A stretch of 64,000 nucleotides of DNA from Caldilineaceae bacterium (GCA_019637645.1 JAHBVH010000004.1:1-64000), one strand, 5' to 3'. Shown: positions 23,801 to 33,461, numbered from the stretch's first letter. The notes: generated by a model not told the origin, from the sequence alone. Translations and numbers: made by a program.

Positions 23801-24730
23801 ATGACCAAATTCGCCTATTTTGAAGGAAAGATCGTGCCGATTGATGAGGCCAAAGTCAGCATCACCTGTAACACCTTGCACTATGGCACGGGGTGCTTTG
23901 GTGGGCTGCGCGCCTATTGGAATGCCGAACGGGAAGAGCTATATGCCTTTCGGCTTGCCGACCATTACAAGCGCTTCCTCAACAGTGCCAAACTTTTGCG
24001 CTGCCGGTTTGACTATACGGTTGATCAGCTAATTGCGCTCACCCTTCAACTCCTGGCCCGCGAAAATTGGCGACAAAACTGCTACATCCGGCCCATTGCC
24101 TACAAGGACAATGGGGTCTACCAAGTCTGGCTGCACGAGGCAACCGACAAGGTCGCGATCTTCACCTTTCCCGTCGGCGCTTATATTCCGGTGGATCAAG
24201 GAGCCAACGTCTGTGTCAGCGCCTGGCGGCGAGTCGATGATACCGCCATGCCTGCCCGCGGCAAGGTCAATGGCACCTATGTCAACAGCGCGCTGATCAA
24301 AAGCGATGCCATGCTCAGTGGCTTTGACGACGCGCTCGTGCTCAACCAAGATGGGCATGTGGCCGAAGGTAGCGCCGCCAACTTTATGTTGGTGCGCGAT
24401 GGCGTGTTGATCACGCCACCGATCACCAGTAACATTCTCGAAGGCATTACCCGCCGCACGATCCTTGAGCTGGCGAGTGATGTCCTGGGCCTGCGGGTCA
24501 TGGAACGCGAGATCGATCGCAGCGAGCTCTATCTCTGCGATGAAGCGTTTTACTGTGGCACCGGCGCGCAAGTCACCCCCATCAGCGCCATTGACCATCG
24601 GCCCGTCGGCGACGGTGGGGTCGGACCTCTCACCGCACAAATTCGTGCGCTCTATTTTCGTGTCCTCCACGGCCAGGAACCCGCCTATATGCACTGGCTG
24701 ACGCCAGTGCCAACCTTAGAATTGGCATAA
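23801..24730 (+). CDS. ilvE: Branched-chain amino acid aminotransferase (fold type IV)
   Basis: The 309-aa protein is a class IV PLP enzyme: CNTLHYGTGCFGGLRAY near residue 22, RPIAYKD, the Schiff-base Lys in ARGKVNGTYVNS, EGSAANFMLV and the phosphate-binding loop ITSNILEGITRRTILEL. IlvE enzymes interconvert Leu/Ile/Val with their 2-oxo acids; D-amino-acid or aminodeoxychorismate-type activity is less likely given the YGTGCFGGLRAY motif. AAGGAAG lies five to six bases before the ATG. The next gene begins one base after its stop, showing tight coupling to a glycosidase-like enzyme. Confidence 0.87.
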   Translation: MTKFAYFEGKIVPIDEAKVSITCNTLHYGTGCFGGLRAYWNAEREELYAFRLADHYKRFLNSAKLLRCRFDYTVDQLIALTLQLLARENWRQNCYIRPIAYKDNGVYQVWLHEATDKVAIFTFPVGAYIPVDQGANVCVSAWRRVDDTAMPARGKVNGTYVNSALIKSDAMLSGFDDALVLNQDGHVAEGSAANFMLVRDGVLITPPITSNILEGITRRTILELASDVLGLRVMEREIDRSELYLCDEAFYCGTGAQVTPISAIDHRPVGDGGVGPLTAQIRALYFRVLHGQEPAYMHWLTPVPTLELA

Positions 24731-24731
24731 G

Positions 24732-27068
24732 ATGGCGACAACTTTTCTGGAAAAACGGGAACGGTTGGCCGATCCCGTCGCCACCACGGGTGATCAGCTC
24801 TATCTCATCTGCTCACAAAATGGGCTCTTTCCCACGCCGTGGGCAACCAACCATGTCCCCCACGAGTTGTGGGGCGTTTGGGCCCATCCCATCAAGCTGC
24901 TCGACGGCTTCTGGCTAGCCCTCCACAACCGTACCCAAGGTGGGTCGGCAGGCATCACCAGTTGGCTGCTGGAAGCGGATGCCTGTCGCGTCTATGGCAC
25001 CCATACCGAGTTCACCTACCGGGTCGATGAGCTGACGGTCACGCGCCGCGACTTTGTGCCGGATGGATTGATGGGCTTGGTAGTCACCGTCACCGTGCAG
25101 CTACCTGCCTCCTTTACCGATGAGCTAGCGCTAGTCGTGTTGGTGCGCTCCGATCTGCGCCCTGCTTGGCTAGGCGAACAGGTTGGCCTGCATGACGCGC
25201 CGGATCAGGTGGAGGTGGTGAATGCCCAGCGGCATATTCGCTTTGTGGATCAAGCCAACCCATGGGTGGCATTGGTGGGTGGTGATTCCCCATTGCAAAG
25301 TGTACAGTTACAAAAACAGGCTGGAGTCGTACAACCCACCGTCGGTACCGGCGCAACGGCCCGGTTTCACGTAACCTTGACCAAGCCGAGCGCCAACACC
25401 ATGACAGCAACGCTCTACATCGCAGGTGCGACCACCGGAGAAGCTGCCGCCCTTGCCACCTATACGCGTCTGCGCGCCGACTACCGGACGCTTGTGCAAC
25501 GGAAAGCGGCGCTGTATGAGCGGCTCAGCCAAACAACGCAGGTGACTACGCCCGATCCAGGGCTGAACCAAGCCTTTCATTGGGCGAAATTGACCGGCCA
25601 GATGTTGGCGCGCCAGAGCCCGACGCATGGGCCAGCCCTGGGGGCAGGGTTGCCAAACTACCCGTGGTGGTTTGGCATTGACACCGAATACGCGGTCTTG
25701 CCAATGGTGCAAGGCGGGCTCTTTGATCTGACCAAGACGACGCTGCGCCTGCTCAAGAGTGTCAGCGAGACGCACAACACAACGGAGCCAGGGCGAGTCA
25801 TCCATGAGCTATCCACCACCGGCGTGGTCTATAATCCCGGCAATTTAGTCGAGACCCCCGCCTTCACCCGAGCCGTCTATCAGGCTTGGCGCTGGACCGG
25901 CGACCGTGCCTTTCTCGCCGAGATGTATCCCTTCTGCAAAGCGGGGCTGCTCGACTATACCCTGGGCCATTGTGATCCCGACGGCGATCTCTGCCCGGCG
26001 GGGCGCAGCATTATTGAGACCTTAGAGATGCACGCCGACTTTGAATGCATTGATATTGCCAGCTATACCTGGGAGGCATTGACTCATTTGGCCGAGTTGG
26101 CTGGCGTGCTGGGCGACACCGCTACCCAAGCAGTGGCAACAAGCAGTGCCACAACCCTGGCTGAACGCATTCGCCAAGAGTGGTGGCTGGAGAGCGAAGG
26201 GTTATTTGCCGATGTCCGCGCCACCACCCAACAAGTCCGCGACGCGCTCCAACGGATCGACGACCTCGAGAGCGACCCGGGATGGCCTTGGATGAAACCC
26301 CAAGCCGAGCAGGCCCACCGGCTCTTGGATGATCAGCTGCAAGCGCGCCGTACCAGTGCCCAAGATGTGGATCTGCCCTGGCTGTTACGCCATTGGGTGG
26401 TCATGTGTCCAGCCGAAGTGGGGTTGGCGACCGAAGAGCAGGCGGCCCGTACCTTTGCCCGGCTCCTTTCGCCCGAGTTCTGCAATGAGTGGGGCATGAT
26501 GTTGCATCCCGATCGGCCCGATGCCATGTCGATCAATACCGGGTTGCTGGCGTTGGCCTTGGTACGCTATGGCCGGATCGACGATGCCCTGCGGCTGATC
26601 CAGCCCATGGCAACCACCCTCATCCGCCATATGCCGGGCGCGATCAGCGAAGCCCTGCCGGATCAATGGTGTTTTTTGCAGCTATGGTCGGCGTTGGGGA
26701 TTATTTCACCGATCATTGAGGGCGTGCTGGGCATCAATCCCAATGCCGGTGCACAGACCTTGCAAGTCATTCCCCACCTACCGACGCATTGGCCGACCGT
26801 TACGGTGGAGGAGTTACAGGTAGGGGAAGCTACCTTTACCATTCAGGTGTTCCGCACAGCCACCCAGTATCGGCTACAGGTACGCCAAAACCAGGGGCAA
26901 CACTATCACCTACAGGTTGGCTTCTACTTGCCAACCGCGGTAACAGTCACCGCCGTTCAATTGAATGGCAGCCCCGTACCTTGGCACGGGGAAACGACCT
27001 TAGCCGGTCGGCGGCTCTACTGCAAGAGCACGGAGCCAGCGGATCTGATCGTTACGGTGGTAACGTAA
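24732..27068 (+). CDS. Glycogen-debranching-like alpha-glycosidase, six-hairpin fold
   Basis: The 778-aa protein has an N-terminal beta-rich domain (GGSAGITSWLLEAD..., residues 1-270) and a C-terminal (alpha/alpha)6-type domain. The latter includes GLPNYPWWFGIDTEYAVLP, ETLEMHADFECIDIASYTWEAL and MSINTGLLALALVRYGR. The NYPWWFGIDTE stretch is typical of GDE_C/amylo-1,6-glucosidase-like families, where the acidic residues are catalytic. It could debranch glycogen or act on another alpha-glucan; no signal peptide is seen, so it is probably cytosolic. The ATG follows the aminotransferase stop by one base. A CCTGACAGG-family palindrome begins at its stop codon. Confidence 0.78.
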   Translation: MATTFLEKRERLADPVATTGDQLYLICSQNGLFPTPWATNHVPHELWGVWAHPIKLLDGFWLALHNRTQGGSAGITSWLLEADACRVYGTHTEFTYRVDELTVTRRDFVPDGLMGLVVTVTVQLPASFTDELALVVLVRSDLRPAWLGEQVGLHDAPDQVEVVNAQRHIRFVDQANPWVALVGGDSPLQSVQLQKQAGVVQPTVGTGATARFHVTLTKPSANTMTATLYIAGATTGEAAALATYTRLRADYRTLVQRKAALYERLSQTTQVTTPDPGLNQAFHWAKLTGQMLARQSPTHGPALGAGLPNYPWWFGIDTEYAVLPMVQGGLFDLTKTTLRLLKSVSETHNTTEPGRVIHELSTTGVVYNPGNLVETPAFTRAVYQAWRWTGDRAFLAEMYPFCKAGLLDYTLGHCDPDGDLCPAGRSIIETLEMHADFECIDIASYTWEALTHLAELAGVLGDTATQAVATSSATTLAERIRQEWWLESEGLFADVRATTQQVRDALQRIDDLESDPGWPWMKPQAEQAHRLLDDQLQARRTSAQDVDLPWLLRHWVVMCPAEVGLATEEQAARTFARLLSPEFCNEWGMMLHPDRPDAMSINTGLLALALVRYGRIDDALRLIQPMATTLIRHMPGAISEALPDQWCFLQLWSALGIISPIIEGVLGINPNAGAQTLQVIPHLPTHWPTVTVEELQVGEATFTIQVFRTATQYRLQVRQNQGQHYHLQVGFYLPTAVTVTAVQLNGSPVPWHGETTLAGRRLYCKSTEPADLIVTVVT

Positions 27069-27100
27069 GAGCGGACAGGTTTTGAAAACCTGACCACTCT
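27068..27100 (+). repeat. CCTGACAGG-family palindrome (copy B), probable terminator
   Basis: AGAGCGGACAGGTTTT and AAAACCTGACCACTCT form an imperfect inverted repeat around one G. It starts on the last base of the glycosidase stop codon and so may end that transcript. Confidence 0.75.
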
Positions 27101-27138
27101 CGGTTGGCATAAGTCTAAATTCTAGCGAGAAAGCAAAA

Positions 27139-27912
27139 ATGATGGCAACGAAAGATTTAAAAGCGTCGGTACAACACCAGTTTAACCAGGTGGCCGCGAA
27201 CTATAGCACCAGTGCCGTTCACGCCAAAGGGCGTGACTTAGAGGAGATGTTGCAGGCCCTACCACTGACCGGACAAGAAAGCGTCTTGGATGCTGGTTGT
27301 GGCACCGGCCATACAGCCCTGGCCTTTGCCCCCCATGTCGCCCAAGTGGTCGCGGTGGATTTTACGCAAGGCATGTTAGACCAAGGCCAGCAGTTAGCCG
27401 TAGCGCGTGGCCTCACCAACGTTACGTTTCGGCTAGGGGATGTAGAAAAATTGGCATTTCCCGCCACCCAGTTCGATCTAGTTGTTTCGCGCTATAGTGC
27501 CCACCACTGGCCCCAGCCGGTGACAGCGCTACACGAATTTCAACGCGTTCTCAAGCCCGGTGGTCATCTGATCTTGGATGACATTGTGGCCTTGGACGAT
27601 CTAACTTGTGACACCTACCTACAGGCCATTGAGCTGCTGCGCGATCCCTCTCACGTGCGCGATCACACCGTGGCGCAGTGGATTGACATGTTGACCACGG
27701 CTGGCTTTGTCGAGATCACAGTATGCTACACCGGCCCGGTCTGGATCGACTTTGCGGCTTGGATCAAACGCATGGCAACACCCGAAGCCAATGCAGCGTT
27801 GATTCGCACCCTCTTTGACGGCGCGCCCCAAGAAGTGCGCGCGGGCTTCCAAGTCGATGAGCAGTTCAACTTCAACTTAACGGGTGCGGTGATTCGCGCC
27901 AAACGGCCATAG
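27139..27912 (+). CDS. Class I SAM-dependent methyltransferase (UbiE/Methyltransf_11 type)
   Basis: The 257-aa protein has the SAM-binding motif I VLDAGCGTGH (residues 47-56), the acidic ribose contact in VVAVDFTQGM, motif FRLGDVEKLAF and motif IV FDLVVSRYSAHHW, then LKPGGHLIL. This is the UbiE-like fold that methylates small molecules. The HHWPQPVTALHEFQRVLKPGG stretch is close to the YcgJ subgroup. The substrate is unknown. Two adjacent ATGs (27139, 27142) are possible. No partner genes indicate a pathway. Confidence 0.85.
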   Translation: MMATKDLKASVQHQFNQVAANYSTSAVHAKGRDLEEMLQALPLTGQESVLDAGCGTGHTALAFAPHVAQVVAVDFTQGMLDQGQQLAVARGLTNVTFRLGDVEKLAFPATQFDLVVSRYSAHHWPQPVTALHEFQRVLKPGGHLILDDIVALDDLTCDTYLQAIELLRDPSHVRDHTVAQWIDMLTTAGFVEITVCYTGPVWIDFAAWIKRMATPEANAALIRTLFDGAPQEVRAGFQVDEQFNFNLTGAVIRAKRP

Positions 27913-27948
27913 GATGCGACAGGGGGCGATAGGATGCGACAGGGGGCT
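27909..27948. repeat. 20-bp tandem duplication between convergent genes
   Basis: ATAGGATGCGACAGGGGGC occurs twice in direct succession at the end of the methyltransferase gene. The copies differ only in the last base of the unit. Confidence 0.75.
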
Positions 27949-29941
27949 AGTAGTGGTCGCGGTGGCGCAGTTGTTCCAGCAGTTCGCGATGAATGGGGTT
28001 TTCGCCAGCGGTTAATTGGGCAATCCATTGTTCAACCAGCGGCCCACGATAGCGGGCATAGAGGGTGACCGCCTGTTCCTGGCGTAAAGAGTCTAGATAT
28101 GTCTGAAAATCGGCAATGGCGTCGGCATAACGACCGAGTTGGCTATAGACAATGCCCCGGCTATCATGGCTCAGTCCAGTTTTATCGAGCAGAACAGCCT
28201 GGTTGCAGTAGGGCAGCGCTTTGTCTGTCTGTTGCGCCAATGCATAGCCCCAACAGAGCGCGCTAATGACGCCCGTATAGTTGGGATCCAGCACCAGGGC
28301 CTGCTGGAAATCCTCTACCCACTGCATGTCTGTTCCACGCCGAATATAGACCAACCCACGGTTAAAATAGGCGTGGGGATCGTTGGGCCGCGTCGCGATC
28401 ACTTGGTTCAGATCCGCCAAGGCCATCGTCATATCATCGGCCAGATCGCGCTCATAGTAGGCAAGGGCGCGATTCAGGTAAGCGTTGACATAATCTGGGC
28501 GTTCGGCGATCACTTGCGTTAGATCGGCAATGGCCGCATCCAAACTACCCACAATCAACGCCTCGTTGGCGGGCAAGAGCCGGGTGCGGATCAAGTGGAC
28601 GGAGCCGCGGTTGTAGCGCGCATGGATCAACCGCGGGTTGATCGCCAAGGCGCGCGTGTAATACGCGATGGCTTGATCATAGTTCGCCACGCTCACCGTC
28701 TTTTCAGCCAGATAGCCTAAGTAGAAATTCAAGTTGGCCGCGGTGATGGTCGCGGTGGGATTGAGTTCCAAGGCTCGTTCAAAGAGAATGGCTGCGGCTT
28801 GATAGTTGCCCTCATCCCGCAGCAGCCGCCCAACCGTCATCTGGTATTGCCCCTGATCCGTGACCAAGCTTCCGAGTGCCAGCAACGCGGTGTTGCGAAT
28901 TTCGACCGGAACAATGGCATTGATCGTGGTGACCAGCTCATCGTCGGGGCTCAAGGTGAAATTACGACTCTGATTAGCGCGGGGATCGCGCGCCTCTAGA
29001 TTCACCCGAACGCGGCCGCTGTCATATTCCCCCCAGATCACCAGCGTAGCTTGGGCCGCGGTCAGCAATTGGCGGGCCCGCAGAACAGTGGTGATCTCTT
29101 CCGGCCACGGTTGCACGGTGGTGCTGATCAAGCCAGCAGCCCCAATCTGTTGGCTCAACTCCTCAGTAATCCGGCCAGCCACGTTATAGGGCGTCGCTAG
29201 GGTGTAGTCTTTCAATTGTGCCACCAGCACCAAAGTCTCGCCAGCAGCAGCAATGGGATGATCGCCCAGCGCAACGGGCGTGGTTTGTGGCGGAGCATGG
29301 AGTTCGACGGTCACCGGTGGTAGCGGTGTCAGCGGCGGTGGCAGTTGTGGCCCCGGTTCGCGGCGAAGCCAAAGCAAGGTTACAAGTGCAACGACCAAGA
29401 GCCCGGCACCAACCGGCCACCAGGAGGCCAGCATCGTTAGCCAGATTGGGGAAATGGGTGTGCCCGTCTCATTAGGCACAGACGCCGGTGGGACGTCAGC
29501 CGTCATAGCCGCTGACGCGTTGACCACCTCTGGTTGGGAGGGATCAACGGCGGTGACGGGTGGCGGTTCATCACCCGCCGCGTCAGTAAGAGGAGCCGAC
29601 GCGCTGCTCGCTTCGGTCGGGAGCAATTCAGCTGTGGTGGATTCAGACACAGTCGATACGGTGCCTGGCGCGGGTGGAACCTCTACTAGCGCCGAGACGG
29701 TTAACTGCTCTGGCGCAAAACCAGCTGCCAACAATAGACGATCGCGCTCGGCATCGTCCAAGCGGAGCTTATTGGCGCAGCGCAGGACATCCTCGCGCGA
29801 GCGCGGTCGTTCGACAAGTCCTTCTTTCCAACGAAAGATCGTCTGGCGACGGACCCCAATGCTGCGCGCCAATTCGCTATCGCTAATGCCCGAACGCAGC
29901 ATATATTCAGAAAGCAATTGACTAAAGGTAGGCGGCGTCAT
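27947..29941 (-). CDS. Membrane-anchored XRE/TPR sensor-regulator
   Basis: The 664-aa protein starts with an XRE helix-turn-helix (SDSELARSIGVRRQTIFRWKEG, residues 19-40). A Pro/Ala/Thr-rich linker follows to about residue 155, then one membrane helix (LASWWPVGAGLLVVALVTLLWL). After a domain with a TolB-like fold of unknown role (VAGRITEELSQQIG) come five to six TPR units (e.g. AIAYYTRALAINPRLIHARYNRG) to the C-terminus. The layout suggests a cytosolic DNA-binding head with an extracytoplasmic TPR sensor. ATG 29941 is used; an in-frame GTG at 30028 would add 29 residues. Neither has a clear ribosome binding site. Targets are unknown. It is convergent with the methyltransferase. Confidence 0.8.
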   Translation of the reverse strand: MTPPTFSQLLSEYMLRSGISDSELARSIGVRRQTIFRWKEGLVERPRSREDVLRCANKLRLDDAERDRLLLAAGFAPEQLTVSALVEVPPAPGTVSTVSESTTAELLPTEASSASAPLTDAAGDEPPPVTAVDPSQPEVVNASAAMTADVPPASVPNETGTPISPIWLTMLASWWPVGAGLLVVALVTLLWLRREPGPQLPPPLTPLPPVTVELHAPPQTTPVALGDHPIAAAGETLVLVAQLKDYTLATPYNVAGRITEELSQQIGAAGLISTTVQPWPEEITTVLRARQLLTAAQATLVIWGEYDSGRVRVNLEARDPRANQSRNFTLSPDDELVTTINAIVPVEIRNTALLALGSLVTDQGQYQMTVGRLLRDEGNYQAAAILFERALELNPTATITAANLNFYLGYLAEKTVSVANYDQAIAYYTRALAINPRLIHARYNRGSVHLIRTRLLPANEALIVGSLDAAIADLTQVIAERPDYVNAYLNRALAYYERDLADDMTMALADLNQVIATRPNDPHAYFNRGLVYIRRGTDMQWVEDFQQALVLDPNYTGVISALCWGYALAQQTDKALPYCNQAVLLDKTGLSHDSRGIVYSQLGRYADAIADFQTYLDSLRQEQAVTLYARYRGPLVEQWIAQLTAGENPIHRELLEQLRHRDHY

Positions 29942-30475
29942 CTGGGTAGCATCATTTTGCAATTCGCTTTGGCAGCCTCGATCTACCAAGTTGAGCAACA
30001 GCGTGGGCTTTGCGAAACCATAAGACACTTTTCAACGTTACATCAGGTTAGGGACATCCAGTTAAGACAAGGCACCGGTGCGACGGGTAGTTCAACCATT
30101 GACATTCCGACTGCCCGCCAGCATTAGGATGGTGCGGAACTTGACGCAATCCCCACACCATTATGGCTATTGTACTGAAATTTACAGAAACTTATCTTAT
30201 TCTATTTTATCACAAGTAGAGAATTAGAGCAGGTTGCGACCGCATGGGTAAGTCCGCCGTGGCTTGGCAAAAGGATTTTTTCTAGGCAAGCGGCATTGGG
30301 AGGGGCTGCAGTGTAGGTTGAAATAGACCTGAATCTAGTCTAGTAAATTCGACGCACAAGCGTTCCAATGGTATAATCCTTGGATGGATTTTCTGCAGGC
30401 GCGCTTGATAGTGCTGCCAAAGCAAGCTGAGTCAAATTTTTGATTTTGATTACATTTTATACCAAATGACATTGT

Positions 30476-30497
30476 CCAGTATTTTTTATTATACTGG
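30476..30497. promoter_or_regulatory. Operator-like inverted repeat in an AT-rich stretch
   Basis: CCAGTAT (30476-30482) and ATACTGG (30491-30497) are separated by eight A/T bases. It could be a regulator site; no gene starts close by. Confidence 0.3.
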
Positions 30498-30617
30498 TAA
30501 TTTTATCGATTTGTTTTGAGAGTGAAGCCCATTTGTGGGCAATAGTGATATATGATGTTTTGTGGTGAAACAAGTTGTCTATCGGGGTGGTTTAGGTAAG
30601 TCAGTTCAACAAGATCA

Positions 30618-30682
30618 GGACTTACACAAGAGCAGACTTATTAGGAATGCAAAACCTGACAGGTCTCACTGGCGTAAGCCCT
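30618..30682. mobile_element. Decayed MITE-like element carrying a half palindrome
   Basis: Ends AGGACTTACACA and GGCGTAAGCCCT are approximate inverted repeats. The interior has AAAACCTGACAGGTCT, one arm of the CCTGACAGG family, with the other arm lost. The design matches the intact elements at 38633 and 61521. Confidence 0.45.
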
Positions 30683-30734
30683 ACGTGTAACTGAATAGAA
30701 TGTTATACCAATCTTGCCTCTACAAAGGTGCTGG

Positions 30735-30763
30735 TTGGGGTGATTGGGCAGATTTTGTACAAT
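30735..30763 (+). promoter_or_regulatory. Candidate promoter upstream of a long RNase J leader
   Basis: TTGGGG (30735-30740), 17 bp, TACAAT (30758-30763). If used it would give a transcript with a leader of about 980 nt before RNase J, or a separate small RNA. Confidence 0.35.
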
Positions 30764-31751
30764 AGCTCGCCTATCATCGCAGGCACAGCATCAACCTAAG
30801 GTGGATCAACCAAGGTGGCGCGTGAGCAGATGAGCGTAACCATGGCGACGAAGACTGTCGGCAGCGAAAGAACTGCACAAAGCTAGTGCAAGCAAAGTCA
30901 CACACAACGCAGTACAGAGAGAACTGTCTGCCCTTCTTTCGCTTCTAGCCAGAAGTTGTCGGCTTGCTTAGGTTTGGAAAGCAAATGCCAGCAACGAAGC
31001 CTTGTTCAGGCTGTTTGAGACCAAATCTTTCTGTCATTACTTCTGTTATAGGTAACTTCTGTTATAGAACTTTTGTCATAGAAAGGTCGTCTTTCATCCT
31101 ATGGATCGAAAGCCTTTACCAGGCAGAAAGGTGGCTGGTAATTGCTTTGATCACCCGTAGGATGATCAAAACAGATTGTTCCCAATAACGCCGAGCACGC
31201 TTCCATGGGAATACTTCCTAGCTAGAGGCAGTAATATAAGTATTGGCAACTTGGTGTAACTCCTTCATCTCTATGCCACACTGGCCGTTATGCGCCTGTG
31301 ATTCCAACCACGCTATCACTACCCCACAAACTACGCGGTAACTTTGGTCTATTGGTGTTGTTCCCAGGCCGTGCTGTCCAGCGCGGGCCGTGGCCGGACA
31401 ACTCAGTGCTCAAGAATAAACGGTAGAATGACAAGTCTATCTGGTGATTTGGCCGAAGGGTCAATCATATGACCACTGTATCGGCACACCACCCAAGGTG
31501 AACAGGCGCCTGACAAGGGCCACTGCAACACGGCGGGGATAAGGCGATGCTGGTCATTGTCAGGCTACTGCTTTGGGCCGCTCCATGACAAACCTTTACG
31601 CATAATTCAGAGCCAGTGTGTTGCTCTGTGATTGTGATAGAACCATTGATTGATAGCATTTGACTTATTGGCGCTATGGATGTGTTGATGCCCCAGTGAT
31701 GGTAGCACGGCAGGATGAGCAAATGCCTTTTTTGAAGGAGACAATATACTT

Positions 31752-33461
31752 ATGACACAAACGAGCATGATGCAAGACGAAACGACAAGGAAACCCCTGT
31801 TACGCCTTATCCCGTTGGGCGGCTTAGGCGAAATTGGTAAAAATATGATGCTACTGGAAGCAAACGATAAGATTCTTGTCGTTGACGCTGGGCTTATGTT
31901 TCCAACAAGTGAAATGCATGGGATCGATCTGGTCATTCCAGATAGCGAATATGTAATCGAGCGTATCGACGATGTGGTTGGGATTATCTTAACCCATGGA
32001 CATGAGGATCACATTGGCGCGCTCAGCTATCTTGTCGAGGAAGGGGTCAAAGCGCCGATCTATGGCACATCCTTGACCTTGGGCCTTCTCGAAGGAAAGC
32101 TACGCGAACACAAGTTGATCGGCGAAGTGCAATTGAATACGATTACCGAGCACGACACGATTACCCTAGAGCCCTTTTTTATCGAATTTTTTCACACCTG
32201 TCACAGCTTCCCTGACAGCGTCGGCGTTTCGATCCAAACACCAGCTGGACGGGTCATTCACACCAGTGATTATCGTTTTGATCCCACCCCTGTTGATGGC
32301 AAGCTGACCGAAGAAGACAAGTTACGCCGGTGGGGCGATGAAGGCGTGTTGCTGCTCTTGGCCGATAGCACCAATGCCGAAAAAGAGGGGACAACGCCAA
32401 GCGAAAAATCGCTTTATGACATGCTCGACCAAGCCTTTGCCAAGGCGCAAGGGCGCATTCTCTTAACCACTTTTGCCAGTAACCTAGGCCGTGTTCAACA
32501 GGTGATTGATGTAGCGCGCCAGCATGGCCGCCGCGTAGGTGCCATTGGCCGGTCCATGGTCAACAATGTCAAAATTGCTATTCAGCTTGGTTACCTCAAT
32601 ATCAAGCAAGAAGATCTGTTAACCGCGGGGGAAATGGAGAGCTTGCCAGCCCACGAAGTCGTGATCATTGCCACCGGTAGCCAAGGCGAACCGACAAGTG
32701 CCATGGTGCGCATGAGTGTGGGCGACCATCGCCAGATCAGCCTACGCGAAGGTGACACGGTGATCCTGAGCGCCACGCCCATTCCTGGGAACGAAGAACT
32801 CTTTAACCGCACGGTTGATAATCTCTTCCGCCAAGGGGTAGATGTCCTCTACCATGAGCTAGGCGATGTCCATGTGAGCGGCCACGGTGGCCGGGAAGAT
32901 TATCGACACATGCTATCCCTCGTGCGCCCGCGCTACTTTGTACCGGTGCATGGCGAGTATCGGCACCTAGTACTCCATGCGCGTCTGGCCCAAGAGCGGG
33001 GCGTGCCCAAGGGTAATACCTTTGTGATCGAAGATGGCCAAACCCTGGAGTTTGGCTATTTTGATCAAGCAGAGGGGGCCACGCAGATCACGGCACGCTT
33101 GGGTGAACAACTGCCAGTCGGCCATGTCTTTGTGGATGGGCTAGGCGTTGGCGATGTGGGGAATGTCGTTCTTCGCGATCGCCGTCACCTGAGCCAAGAT
33201 GGGTTCTTGGTCTGTGTTGTCGCGATTGATGAAGTCGATGGCGAGATTATTTACGGGCCAGAGATCATTAGTCGCGGCTTTGTCTATATCCGCGACAGCG
33301 AGGATCTGATTAGCCGCGCCCGCGACGTGGTAGAAAACCTCCTGAAAAAGCGGGTGCCGGTTCAAGTTCTAGAGAACAAGATTCGCGACGCGCTGACGAC
33401 CTTCACCTATAAAGAGATGGGGCGGCGTCCCATGATCTTGCCCCTTGTCATGGAAGTGTAG
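31752..33461 (+). CDS. rnj: Ribonuclease J
   Basis: The 569-aa metallo-beta-lactamase/beta-CASP ribonuclease has HGHEDH at residues 82-87, the HSFPDSVG motif with a metal-binding His, the Asp in TSDYRFD, the beta-CASP Asp in LLADSTNAEKEG, then SNLGRVQQ, ATGSQGEP and the C-terminal His in PVHGEYRHL. RNase J performs 5'-exonuclease and endonuclease RNA maturation and decay, usually as a tetramer. Length fits the family (about 555-570 aa). AAGGAG lies 11 bases before the ATG, slightly far. The very long upstream non-coding region may serve as an autoregulatory leader (inference). Confidence 0.95.
   Translation: MTQTSMMQDETTRKPLLRLIPLGGLGEIGKNMMLLEANDKILVVDAGLMFPTSEMHGIDLVIPDSEYVIERIDDVVGIILTHGHEDHIGALSYLVEEGVKAPIYGTSLTLGLLEGKLREHKLIGEVQLNTITEHDTITLEPFFIEFFHTCHSFPDSVGVSIQTPAGRVIHTSDYRFDPTPVDGKLTEEDKLRRWGDEGVLLLLADSTNAEKEGTTPSEKSLYDMLDQAFAKAQGRILLTTFASNLGRVQQVIDVARQHGRRVGAIGRSMVNNVKIAIQLGYLNIKQEDLLTAGEMESLPAHEVVIIATGSQGEPTSAMVRMSVGDHRQISLREGDTVILSATPIPGNEELFNRTVDNLFRQGVDVLYHELGDVHVSGHGGREDYRHMLSLVRPRYFVPVHGEYRHLVLHARLAQERGVPKGNTFVIEDGQTLEFGYFDQAEGATQITARLGEQLPVGHVFVDGLGVGDVGNVVLRDRRHLSQDGFLVCVVAIDEVDGEIIYGPEIISRGFVYIRDSEDLISRARDVVENLLKKRVPVQVLENKIRDALTTFTYKEMGRRPMILPLVMEV

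Larger units (their letters stand above)
29942..31751. other. Long low-GC non-coding region
   Basis: About 1.8 kb without a convincing gene. Short open frames (for example 30964-31188 and minus 31465-31722) lack ribosome binding sites and family features. It contains an extended -10 (TGGTATAAT at 30369), the inverted repeat CCAGTAT/ATACTGG (30476-30497), a decayed MITE (30618-30682) and a promoter at 30735-30763. The remaining 980 bp lead to RNase J. I found no match to tmRNA, RNase P, SRP or 6S RNA. Confidence 0.6.

Noticed and set aside
24029..24694. A 221-codon minus-strand frame opposite the ilvE gene
   Set aside because: Mirror of a well-supported aminotransferase gene with strong codon structure on the plus strand.
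30964..31188. Small 74-codon gene in the low-GC region
   Set aside because: No ribosome binding site, composition follows surrounding non-coding DNA, no family resemblance.
30770..31200. Housekeeping RNA (tmRNA, RNase P, SRP, 6S) in the non-coding region
   Set aside because: I could not find the conserved sequences of any of these; only generic hairpins are present. A covariance search would decide.
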